Below, piece by piece: positions 43,401-50,714 of a stretch of DNA of 64,000 bases (position 1 is the first letter of the stretch; every line of letters starts with the position of its first letter). Source of the stretch: Shinella yambaruensis (GTDB lineage: Bacteria; Pseudomonadota; Alphaproteobacteria; Rhizobiales; Rhizobiaceae); contig NZ_JALJCK010000019.1 in the NCBI RefSeq assembly GCF_022899355.1, positions 1 to 64,000 on the forward strand, given 5' to 3'. A program made the position numbers and the translations under genes. A model generated the notes under the pieces. The model saw only the letters and a list, made by a program, of their open reading frames with translations. It had not been told where the DNA came from and searched no databases.

Positions 43401-46400
43401 ACCGAATATGGCGGGGCGCTGGTGACGCGCTGGTTCATCGCCGACGACCTGTTCGAACCGCGGCTGATCGAGGGCATGTTCCGCGCCTATACCGACTTTC
43501 TTCAGATGCTGTCCGAAGAGAACGGACTCTGGGAGACGCTGGTTCCGGACCTCCGCCCCGCGGAAGACCGCAGCCTCGCCGCCGGCCTCGCCGTCGCCGG
43601 AGAGCGGCCTTCCGGCTCCCTCATGCCCTCGCTTCTGCAACGCAGCGCCGAGGCGCGGCCGGAGAGCGTCGCCATTCTCAGCCCGCAGGGCGACCGGACC
43701 TACGCCGCGCTCCGGGCCGACGTGAACCGCCTCGCGCACCACCTGATCGCGCTCGGCGTAAAACCGTCCGAACCCGTCGCCGTGGTCATGGCGCGCCAGC
43801 CGGATGCGGTGCTCGCGGCCCTCGCGATCCAGGCCGCGGGCGCGTGCTACGTCCCGGTCAACGGCGACTACGAGAACGAGCGGCTTGCCGCCATCCTTCG
43901 CGACCTCTCGCCCTTCGCCGTGCTGACCAGCGGCACCCGTCCCGCCCTGCCGCCCGAATTCCGCCGGATCGAGCTTTCGGGCCTTACCCTCGACGGCCTG
44001 CCGGAGACGGCCCCGGAACCGCGGCAGACGGAAACGGACCTTGCCTACATCATCTACACCTCGGGCACGACCGGCCAGCCGAAGGGCGCGATGCTCGACC
44101 ATCGCGGCCCGCTGAACACCATCGCCGCGCTCATCCGCCGCCTCGCCGTCACCGAGGCCGACCGCACACTCTCGCTCTGCGCCTTCCATCACGACATGTC
44201 GGTCTTCGACGTCTACGCCATGATGGCGACCGGCGGGGCCGTGATCCTGCCGGACCGCGAGCGCTCGAAGGACGCCATGCACTGGCTGGACCTCGTAAAG
44301 CGCCATCGCCCGACCATCATCAACGCCGTCCCGGCCTTCGTCTCCATGCTGCTCGACGCGCAGGCGCTGAGGGGGGCGGACCTGCCCGCCCCGCGCCATG
44401 TCATGATGGGCGGCGACTGGATTCCCCTTGAGTTGGTGCGCCGCCTGAAGGCGCTGTGGCCGGACTGCGCGATCCACAGCATCGGCGGGCCGACGGAGAC
44501 CGCGATCGTCTCGGCCTACTATCCCCTCGCCGCGCTCGACCCGGCCTGGACGAAAATCCCCTATGGTCGGCCGCTGGAGAACCAGACCTGCCGCATCCTC
44601 AACCCGGCCGGGCAGGAGTGCCCGACCGGCGTCGTCGGCGAGATCTGCACCGGGGGCCTTGCCATGTCGCTCGGCTACTGGCGCGACGAGGCACGCACGG
44701 CGGAGCGCTACCGCCTGCATGCGCCGAGCGGCGAGCGGCTGTTCCACACCGGCGACCTCGGCCGGCTCGGCGCGGACGGCGAGATCGAGATCGTCGGCCG
44801 CATCGACAACCAGCTGAAGATCAACGGCATGCGCATCGAGCCGAGCGAGATCGAGGCCGTGCTCGGCGAGCATCCGCATGTGGCGGAGGCGGCCGTGGTC
44901 TATGGCGGCGCGCCGCTGAAGCAGCTGCACGCCTATTTCACCCTGACTGCCGATGCGCCGGCGCAGCGCGGCGAAACGAACGGCGACAACGGCTGGCACC
45001 GCGCGCTCACCGTGGGCGACTGGGCCTGCAACGACCTGCCCGACGATTTCGACCTCGACCGCTACGGCGCGCACTTCGCCGCCATGGAGCAACTCAGCAC
45101 CTGGGTCATGCTCGGCGCGATGCAGGAGGCCGGCTATTTCCGCAAGGCCGGCGACACGGCGCGGGAGGACGAAATCTCGTCCGCGCTCAGTGTGAAGGAG
45201 AACTACGCAAAACTCTTCCGAAGCTGGCTCGACGTGCTGGAGGCGGACGGCTATCTCGACCGCGCCGCGGACGTCTACCGCGCCACGCCGCGCATCGCCG
45301 AGGCCGACGGCCGCGCAGAATTGCAGGTCAGCATCGCGGCCCGCGCGGCGGCGGGGGCGGATTACGATCGCCGCATCTGGTCGCTTTACGAGCGCTGCAT
45401 CGCCAATCCGCGCGCCCTGCTCGACGGCACGCTCAATCCGCTCGAACTGATGTTCGAGGGCGGGCGCACCGATTTCGTCGAAAGCTGGTATCGCGAGAAC
45501 CCGGTCTCGAAACACTTCAACATGGTGGCCGGGGAAACCGTGCGCGGCCTGTTCGAGGGCCACGATCCCGCCCGCCCCATCCGTATCCTGGAGTTCGGCG
45601 CCGGCATCGGTTCCGTCACGCACGACATCCTGAAGGCCCTGCCGCACGAAAACTTCACCTACACCTTCACCGACCTCTCGCGCTACTTCCTCGAAAACGC
45701 GCAGAATGTCTTCGCCGACTGGCCGCAGATGCGCTTCGGCCTCTACGACATCAACGAAGACCCGGCGCTGCAAGGGCTGGAGCCCACCGCCTACGACCTC
45801 ATCATCGGCGCGAACGTGCTGCACGACGCGATGGACGTGAACCGCAGCAGCCGGTTCATCCGCTCGCTGCTGAAACCGTCCGGCCATCTCCTCCTGGTGG
45901 AAGGCACGCGCAATCCGCGCTTCCAGCTCGTCAGCCTCGGCTTCGTGGAAGGTCTCAGCCACTACGAGGACGAGCGGCTGGAGACCCATCTGCCCATGCT
46001 GAGCGCGGATGCCTGGCAGGCCGTGTTCGAACGGGCGGGCTTTGCGCGCCGCACCGCGCTGCCGAAACCCGGCAACCCGGTCGAGCGGATGAACTATCAC
46101 GTCGTGCTGGCGCAGAACGGCGATACGGCGACCGTCCTCTCCCGCGAGACGCTCGACGCCTGGCTGAAAACCCGCCTGCCCGACTACATGGCCCCGCAGC
46201 AATGGCATCAGCTCTCCGCCATGCCGCTGACCGCCAACGGCAAGGTCGACCGCTCGCGCCTCGGCGCCGCCGTCGAGAGCGCGGTGCGCGAGGTCGAGCA
46301 GGCCGACGATCCCCTCGCCGAGGGGCTGGAAACCGTGCTCGCCGTGCTCTGGGGCGAGGTGCTGGGCCAGGAGATCGTCTCGGCCTCGGCGAATTTCTTC

Positions 46401-46586
46401 GTGCTCGGCGGCGATTCCCTGCTGATGACGCGGCTTTCGAGCCTCATCCAGCACCGCTTCGGCGCCGCGCCGGATCTCGCTTCGCTGCTGCGCGCGCCGC
46501 TCTTGAAGGATCAGGCGCGGCTCGTCGCCGATCTTCCGGCGGCAGAGGCCATCGAGGACGAAACCTTCGAAAGCGGAGTGATCTGA
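37494..46586 (+). CDS. Hybrid PKS/NRPS: KS-AT-KR-ACP-Cy-A(MT)-PCP
   Basis: The 3,030-residue protein resembles yersiniabactin HMWP1 but differs in layout. KS (1-430) has Cys174 in QTACSSS. AT (~515-820) has Ser608 in GHSVGE and a RAFH motif that suggests malonyl-CoA. A KR region (~1040-1400) has the NADPH loop GFGAVG at 1219 and Tyr1355. ACP has Ser1514. The heterocyclisation domain (~1560-2020) has DLLVFDIQS at 1715-1723, Thr1932 and Asp1966. The A domain (~2060-2485, resuming ~2905-2950) has TSGTTGQPKG and a non-cysteine code. A methyltransferase (ILEFGAGIGSVT at 2698) is inserted between A8 and A10. PCP has Ser2975. GTG 37494 has GGAG six bases upstream; GTG 37464 is in frame. The first HMWP1 methyltransferase and the TE are absent. 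Confidence 0.95.
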   Translation: MTVEPVAIIGMTCRFPDAPDVETFWKNLVEGHEAIRPLSREEMERQGVDPALAARPDYVNAGTVVADADCFDFAFFGYSPREAELMDPQHRLFLEECRRLMDSANLTRSGLKVGAFAGCRQSTYQPLLPPIRAEEITRTESFQQLMGNDKDYLVTRAAYKLNLTGPAMTIQTACSSSLVAVHQAVESLLARDCDAALAGGVAISFPQGAGYFRQSGMIFSEDGHCRPFGAAGTGIVAGNGLGLVALKRLADAEREGDTIHAVILGSAVSNDGSAKIGYTAPGRDGQQRAIREALARSGVSPLDIGMLEAHGTGTPLGDPVEIGAISEIYRAAGADSQNTALGSVKGNVGHLDTAAGVASLIKATLSVREARIPASLHCKPENPRIDFAASPFDLAVETAEWPARFDRRISAVSSFGIGGTNCHMIVAAAPTRKASAGIAPPRQVLVWSGHGAETLGESLPLIADRLDDGRLTAQCATAALRRQHFGHRIAVTGRTAEELADALRAARPAKAGGGRTAWMFSGQGSQYAGMGAALHRESAPFRDAIETCLAGFAANGISDLDRVLFDPERASDLDRTLYTQPALFSWQYAFAEMLRGWDLAPDLVFGHSVGEFAAAVTAGLLPLDAAIRLVAARAQLMENGTEPGAMIALSLPAEQLEALLKNHTEISLAAINGPERYSLSGPERAVTTLAVDLARQKIAHRRLAVNRAFHSRTMEAIRADFTAACPAPQQDDESCIMLSTLTAYAVEPEELDAAYWYRQLREPVNFYGAAQRLAEFEIDHVLEIGPDGSFSRLLRSMELPQTIGTVVDRNEADLAAVIAALYRLGCDEPVESLYRASGAAFTEMPAIRLAKSRCWPDGDTVATARSGTASGLAPLLSPLWQPLAGRDSGFRLSFAHPLPLAARPLHATDSRGFLGRGAISLSLEDATIDATYEPACGSDLPDAPSLPLAAWLAAAASAGRAISGGWLSPGWQAATDVREVEDGAYLTDGLRCLARLDLVTPKSAEEDQPVQLWRWRWQELARLYQQKLSRSSIAAAEDWLIVGDNAVAGDLAAIGRWIGHNVILRDAPVEGDFAQVVDCRGAGAADAFGDGHAHLRTAVTRALEWLHYGLAHPACRIANLVSHACDPFDATAFGPDWAVMQLWRSLRNEQPHLPIACLDIGDATDIETLAAHLEHLHDLGAALALRGGKLYEPTLESHPAIRDTVPVAWPQDRLTLVAGFGAVGRELALWLADQGCRHLAIVLHRAPDAAQDACLAALSAAGVTVTMVETSLTDVEALRKGIAALPRPVGQVFHTAHAGTSQLLADETAERFASAIAVKVAGSLALYEAVADQPLALFCLFSSAASLLAMPGAAYNAANAWQDSFAAHLRAKGAPALSIAWGQFAMDRRADKLEQLGKTSLRPIPAETGFAVMNRLLKDGVSGLVPISVDPSALAAATGGMPATRGLLRPLLAAEMERAREEETVVDLALGGLSPAERAARIARYLRQVIGKRLKFASDALDAAKPLTEQGVDSLIFLELVHIINGQFALTLPPTAGYEHGTIDALSKHIAGLLAEGDDIDFSKPLGKGEIEIIARPQERFEPFPLTDLQQAFWVGRSGGMQLGSVSCHEYIEIDLDDLDVCALETAWNRLIRRHEMMRCVITPAGRQRILETAPHYAVKERDLTRLAEAERDEKLGAIRERMSYQVFDPQAWPLFELTVSHLPGGLSRIHLDMDLLVFDIQSFRVVFGELATLLADPDAELPDLTLSFRDYVLAEEVARRGPQWERAKAFWLEKLDTFPAAPDLPLRRAPAEVTRPTFRTLDHRLSSAHWKRFQAQAAKLGLTASGALLTAFTHVLSTYSKAPDFTLNITYFNRKAVHPQVMDICGDFTSLMLLPVAAREGETFLAAARRTQDDLWQALAHREFNGIRLMRELGRHRRTGADSVDMPVVFTSMIGMDFDDPARADWPLTSRQVFQINQTPQVWLDYQATEYGGALVTRWFIADDLFEPRLIEGMFRAYTDFLQMLSEENGLWETLVPDLRPAEDRSLAAGLAVAGERPSGSLMPSLLQRSAEARPESVAILSPQGDRTYAALRADVNRLAHHLIALGVKPSEPVAVVMARQPDAVLAALAIQAAGACYVPVNGDYENERLAAILRDLSPFAVLTSGTRPALPPEFRRIELSGLTLDGLPETAPEPRQTETDLAYIIYTSGTTGQPKGAMLDHRGPLNTIAALIRRLAVTEADRTLSLCAFHHDMSVFDVYAMMATGGAVILPDRERSKDAMHWLDLVKRHRPTIINAVPAFVSMLLDAQALRGADLPAPRHVMMGGDWIPLELVRRLKALWPDCAIHSIGGPTETAIVSAYYPLAALDPAWTKIPYGRPLENQTCRILNPAGQECPTGVVGEICTGGLAMSLGYWRDEARTAERYRLHAPSGERLFHTGDLGRLGADGEIEIVGRIDNQLKINGMRIEPSEIEAVLGEHPHVAEAAVVYGGAPLKQLHAYFTLTADAPAQRGETNGDNGWHRALTVGDWACNDLPDDFDLDRYGAHFAAMEQLSTWVMLGAMQEAGYFRKAGDTAREDEISSALSVKENYAKLFRSWLDVLEADGYLDRAADVYRATPRIAEADGRAELQVSIAARAAAGADYDRRIWSLYERCIANPRALLDGTLNPLELMFEGGRTDFVESWYRENPVSKHFNMVAGETVRGLFEGHDPARPIRILEFGAGIGSVTHDILKALPHENFTYTFTDLSRYFLENAQNVFADWPQMRFGLYDINEDPALQGLEPTAYDLIIGANVLHDAMDVNRSSRFIRSLLKPSGHLLLVEGTRNPRFQLVSLGFVEGLSHYEDERLETHLPMLSADAWQAVFERAGFARRTALPKPGNPVERMNYHVVLAQNGDTATVLSRETLDAWLKTRLPDYMAPQQWHQLSAMPLTANGKVDRSRLGAAVESAVREVEQADDPLAEGLETVLAVLWGEVLGQEIVSASANFFVLGGDSLLMTRLSSLIQHRFGAAPDLASLLRAPLLKDQARLVADLPAAEAIEDETFESGVI

Positions 46587-49500
46587 TGACCGGCGCGGAA
46601 CCGATGACGCTCGGCGAACTCAAGCGCCGCATGCAGGAAAGCCGCATCCGGCTGTGGGTGGCGGAGGGTGAATTGCGCTATGCCGCCCCGCAGGGCTTGA
46701 TGACCGCCGCGCTGCGCTCGGCGCTCGGCCACCACAAGGCGGCGCTGATCGGCGAGCTGACGCAGGCCGCGCCCCTGCTTGTCGCGCGGCCGGAAGCGCG
46801 GCACGAGCCCTATCCGATGACCGACCTCCAGCAAGCCTATTGGGTGGGCGAGCATGGCGGCTACGCGCAATCGGCGATTCCCTGCTTCTTCCACCATTGC
46901 CGCTTCGAAGCGATCGAGCCCGAGACCGTGCAGACGGCCCTCCAGCGCCTGCAACGCCGCCATGAGGCGCTGACCGCCCGCTTCCTGCCGAGCGGCGAAC
47001 AGGTGATCCCGCCGCCCGGCGCAAACCCCTGCCGGCTTTCGGTGGTCGATCTTCGCGCGCTCGCGCCGGACGAAGCGGCATCGCGGCTCGGCGCGCTCTG
47101 CGAAGCCTATCCGGAAACGCTGCCGCCGCTGGAAAAGGGCCCGCCGCTCGCCGCCACGCTGGTCCGGCTCGACGGCAGCGACCGCCTCCTCATCGCCTTC
47201 CGCCTGATCGCGATCGACGGACCGTCGCTCGCCATGATCTTCCGCGACCTGCTGCGCTATCTCTTCGACGACATCACCGGGGAGGAACCGCCGCCGAGCC
47301 TCAGCCACCGCGACTATGCGCTTGCCCTGAAGGACGCGACGTCCGCCGAGAGCATCGCCTACTGGGAAAAAACCCTGCCGACGCTGCCCGGCCCGCCGGA
47401 CCTGCCGGCGACGGGGGAAACGCCGCTCTGGTCGGATTTCCGCCGCCTCGCCGGCAAGCTCGACGCCGAACGCTGGCGGCGTCTCAAGAGCCGAGCGGCC
47501 GAACAAGGCGTCACGGCCAATGCGGCCATGCTGGCGCTCTATGCCGCGGCGTTGCGGCCCTTCGCCACGCACCCGGATTTCACTCTCAACGTGCTGGCGA
47601 ACCACCGGCCCTTCCAGCACCCCGAGCTTTCGCTGATGACCGGCAATTGCTCGAACACGACGCTGATCGACTGCACGGGAACGGGCAGCTTCGCCGATCA
47701 GGCACGGCGGCTTCAGGCGCTGATGGCCGAACGCCTCGCCCATGCGAGCGTCAGCGGCGTCTCGCTGATCCGCCGGCTGCAACTTTCCGCGAGCGCCGAA
47801 ACGCCCGCCGCCCCCTTCGTCTTCACCAGCGGCATCAGCAGCGGCCGCCCGGTCCTGCCGGACGAACACACGAGCCGCTTCGAACTTGTCGGCAGCCACC
47901 TGCGCACGCCGCAGGTCTCGATGGACCACCAGGTCATCGAGAACCATGAGGGCCTGATTTACTACTGGGACTATGTGACCGGCGTCTTCACCGAGAACCT
48001 TCCGGAAACGATCTTTGCCCGCTACGAGGCGGCGCTCCTGGCGCTCGTCGATGATCCGTCCGCATGGCTCCGCGACGATCCGGCGGAGGCCGAGGCGCCT
48101 TCCCTGCAAGCCCTCACAGAAGATCATCCGGACGACCGCGCCGGCACGCTGCCCGACCTCTTCCTCGCGACAGCGCAGGCGAGCCCGTCGGCCACCGCGA
48201 TCATCGACGCCGAGGGTGCAGCCCTCACCTATGCCGACCTGCGCCGGAAAGCCGAAGCGGTCGCCGCAGCGCTCCTTGCCCGAGGCGCACGGGCGGGCGA
48301 CATCGTCGGGATCGCGCTGCCGAAAGGCCTTGCCCAGATCGTCGCCGTCGTCGGCGTCAGCCTCGCCGGCCTCGTCTGGCTGCCGCTCGACAGCCGCCTG
48401 CCCGTCGAACGGCGCAACACCATCCTCAGCCACAGCGGCTGCCGCTGGCTGATCGCCGACGACCTGCGCGACCTGCCCGCGGATGCGCGCGCCGTGACGG
48501 CCGATGACATCGCGGCGCATGCGGGTGAAGCCGCCATCCCGTCCCGCCGCGCGCCTTCGGATCGGGCCTATGTCATCTACACGTCGGGCTCCACCGGCGC
48601 ACCGAAGGGCGTGGTGATCAGCCACGCCGCCGCACGCAACACGATCCTCGACATCAACCGGCGCTTCGCCATCACGGCGGCAGATCGCGTGCTCGCGCTT
48701 TCCGCCCTGAGCTTCGACCTCTCGGTCTACGATATCTGGGGCACGCTCGCCGCTGGCGGGGCCATCGTCGTCCCGGCGGACAGCGAATTCCCCGACCCGC
48801 ACGCGACGCTCGCCCTTTGCGCCCGCGCCGGCGTCACCGTCTGGAATTCCGTGCCGGCCCTCATCGACATGGCGCTCAGCGCCGCGCGCCGCCGACCCGC
48901 GCCGGAACTGTCGCAGCTGAAGACCATCATGCTCAGCGGCGACTGGATTCCCCTGCCGCTCGCCCGCCGCCTGCGTGCGGACTATCCCGAAACGCGCCTT
49001 TGGAGCCTCGGCGGCGCGACGGAGGCGGCGATCTGGTCGAATTTCTATCCGGTCGAAACGGTCGAAAACCATTGGACCTCCGTGCCCTACGGTTTTGCGC
49101 TGGCCGGCCAGCAACTGCATGTGCTCGACGCACGCGGCCGCCCCTGCCCGGCGGGCGTCACCGGCGAAATCCACATCGAGGGTTTCGGGCTTGCCGAGGG
49201 CTACCTGAACGACGCGGCGAAGACCGCCGCGAGCTTCATCCGCCACGCCAGCGGCCGGCGGCTTTACCGCACCGGCGATCTCGGCCGGATCATGCCTTGC
49301 GGCGCGATCGAATTCCTCGGCCGCAAGGATTTTCAGATGAAGATTCGCGGCCACCGCATCGAGGCGGGCGATATAGAGGCGCATCTGACGCGCCACCCCG
49401 ACGTGGATCAGGCGCTCGCCCTTGCCGTGCCGGGGCCGGACGGCGCGCCCATGCTCATCGCCTGCCATACCGGCGCGGCCGATCCGTCGATCCCGCTCGC

Positions 49501-49933
49501 CGCCTGGCTCGCCGAGCGCCTGCCGCGCTACATGGTGCCCGACCGCTTCGTCCATCTCGACGCCCTGCCGCTCAGCGCCAACGGCAAGCGTGACCGCAAG
49601 GCAGCCGCCGCGCTCGTCGTCGCCGGCCTCACGCATACGGACACTATGGAAAAACCGGCGCTCGGTGAAACGCTTGGCCCGCTTGCCAGCCTCTGGGCCG
49701 AGGTCACCGGCCGCATGCCGCTTTCGCCGGACGAGAATTTTTTCCAGAGCGGCGGCAACTCCCTGCTCGCCGTCCACCTCGCCCGCGCGATCTGCGAGCG
49801 TTTCGGCGTGGAGATCGGCCTTGCCGAAATTTTCCGCGAACCGACGCTCGGCGGCCTCCAGGCGGCGATCGCCAGCCGCAGCCCCGCCGCCGAAAGCGCC
49901 CTTCCCCAGGAAACCCGACGAGCCGCCTCATGA
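46586..49933 (+). CDS. NRPS module: docking-Cy-A(Cys)-PCP
   Basis: The 1,115-residue protein starts with a TubC-like N-terminal docking domain (~5-62; RIRLWVAEGELRYAAP). A Cy-type domain follows (~75-500) with a degenerate DxxxxDxxS: Arg206 replaces the first Asp, while Asp211 and Ser214 remain. GDFT is replaced by GNCSN, but Thr414 (VFTS) and Asp447 (TPQVSMD), linked to cyclodehydration, are kept. The A domain has TSGSTGAPKG and the code D-L-Y-N-M-S-L-I-W-K, matching cysteine. PCP Ser is 1059. The ATG overlaps the TGA of the previous gene. Confidence 0.93.
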   Translation: MTGAEPMTLGELKRRMQESRIRLWVAEGELRYAAPQGLMTAALRSALGHHKAALIGELTQAAPLLVARPEARHEPYPMTDLQQAYWVGEHGGYAQSAIPCFFHHCRFEAIEPETVQTALQRLQRRHEALTARFLPSGEQVIPPPGANPCRLSVVDLRALAPDEAASRLGALCEAYPETLPPLEKGPPLAATLVRLDGSDRLLIAFRLIAIDGPSLAMIFRDLLRYLFDDITGEEPPPSLSHRDYALALKDATSAESIAYWEKTLPTLPGPPDLPATGETPLWSDFRRLAGKLDAERWRRLKSRAAEQGVTANAAMLALYAAALRPFATHPDFTLNVLANHRPFQHPELSLMTGNCSNTTLIDCTGTGSFADQARRLQALMAERLAHASVSGVSLIRRLQLSASAETPAAPFVFTSGISSGRPVLPDEHTSRFELVGSHLRTPQVSMDHQVIENHEGLIYYWDYVTGVFTENLPETIFARYEAALLALVDDPSAWLRDDPAEAEAPSLQALTEDHPDDRAGTLPDLFLATAQASPSATAIIDAEGAALTYADLRRKAEAVAAALLARGARAGDIVGIALPKGLAQIVAVVGVSLAGLVWLPLDSRLPVERRNTILSHSGCRWLIADDLRDLPADARAVTADDIAAHAGEAAIPSRRAPSDRAYVIYTSGSTGAPKGVVISHAAARNTILDINRRFAITAADRVLALSALSFDLSVYDIWGTLAAGGAIVVPADSEFPDPHATLALCARAGVTVWNSVPALIDMALSAARRRPAPELSQLKTIMLSGDWIPLPLARRLRADYPETRLWSLGGATEAAIWSNFYPVETVENHWTSVPYGFALAGQQLHVLDARGRPCPAGVTGEIHIEGFGLAEGYLNDAAKTAASFIRHASGRRLYRTGDLGRIMPCGAIEFLGRKDFQMKIRGHRIEAGDIEAHLTRHPDVDQALALAVPGPDGAPMLIACHTGAADPSIPLAAWLAERLPRYMVPDRFVHLDALPLSANGKRDRKAAAALVVAGLTHTDTMEKPALGETLGPLASLWAEVTGRMPLSPDENFFQSGGNSLLAVHLARAICERFGVEIGLAEIFREPTLGGLQAAIASRSPAAESALPQETRRAAS

Positions 49934-50700
49934 CCTGCCTTCCCTTCTCCGACACGAAACCGCTCGCGACCGTCGATCTCTTCTGCCTCACCTATGCCGG
50001 CGGCAGCACGGCGGTCTATCGCGACTGGAACCGCCTCTTCCCGGACTGGATATCCGTGCGCCCCGTCGAATATCCCGGCCGCGGCACGCGCATGGGCGAG
50101 CGGCTGGAAAGCGACCCGGCCCGCCTCGCCGACCAGTTGCTCGCCGAACTGAGACCGCATCTCGCACGCCCCTATGCGCTCTTCGGCCACAGCCTCGGCG
50201 CGGCGCTCGGCTACCGCATCGCGCTCGGCCTGATGGAGAGACTGCCGCCGCTCGCCTTCTTCCCATCCGGCCGGCACAGCCCGGATTGCGAGGACCCCGC
50301 GCCGAAACGCGCCCATCTTGACGATGCCGGCCTTCTCGATGAGGTGCGCGCCCTCAACGGTTCGCCCCGCGAGGTGCTGGACAACCGGGAACTGATGGCG
50401 CTGCTGCTGCCGATCATCCGCAGCGATTTCCGGCTCAGCGAGACGATCCGCGCCGAACGGGACGCACGCCCGCTCGCCTGCCCGCTGCATGTCTTCGGCG
50501 GCACCGGCGATCCGGAAGTGCCGGTCGAAGGCATCGGGCGCTGGCGCACCGTCGCAGCCGGCGATTTTTCGCAGACGCTGATCGAGGGCGACCATTTCTT
50601 CCTGCACCACGCCAGCCATGTGCAGACGATCGCCGACCGCATCGCCGCCGTGCTGGCCCCGCTCGCGGCAAGCCCGCCCGCCGCGCGGCGGCGCGCCTAG
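49930..50700 (+). CDS. Type II thioesterase (YbtT/PchC-like)
   Basis: The 256-residue alpha/beta hydrolase has Ser88 in GHSLGAALGYRIA, the Asp in GTGDPEVP and the His in GDHFFLHH. Type II thioesterases remove wrong or stalled acyl groups from carrier proteins. The N-terminal FCLTYAGGSTAVYRDW is typical of the family. It is coupled to the NRPS gene by ATGA. It is not fused to a module, so final release of the product must use another domain, probably beyond the window. Confidence 0.92.
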   Translation: MTCLPFSDTKPLATVDLFCLTYAGGSTAVYRDWNRLFPDWISVRPVEYPGRGTRMGERLESDPARLADQLLAELRPHLARPYALFGHSLGAALGYRIALGLMERLPPLAFFPSGRHSPDCEDPAPKRAHLDDAGLLDEVRALNGSPREVLDNRELMALLLPIIRSDFRLSETIRAERDARPLACPLHVFGGTGDPEVPVEGIGRWRTVAAGDFSQTLIEGDHFFLHHASHVQTIADRIAAVLAPLAASPPAARRRA

Positions 50701-50714
50701 CGAAGGAGAACACG

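Noticed and set aside
37425-46454. Open frame of about 3,009 codons opposite the first PKS/NRPS gene
   Set aside because: It is a product of high GC at third positions; its translation is low-complexity and shows no domain, while the plus strand encodes ordered PKS/NRPS domains.
46511-49777. Open frame of about 1,088 codons opposite the second NRPS
   Set aside because: Antisense shadow with no family motif; the sense strand is a complete Cy-A-PCP module.
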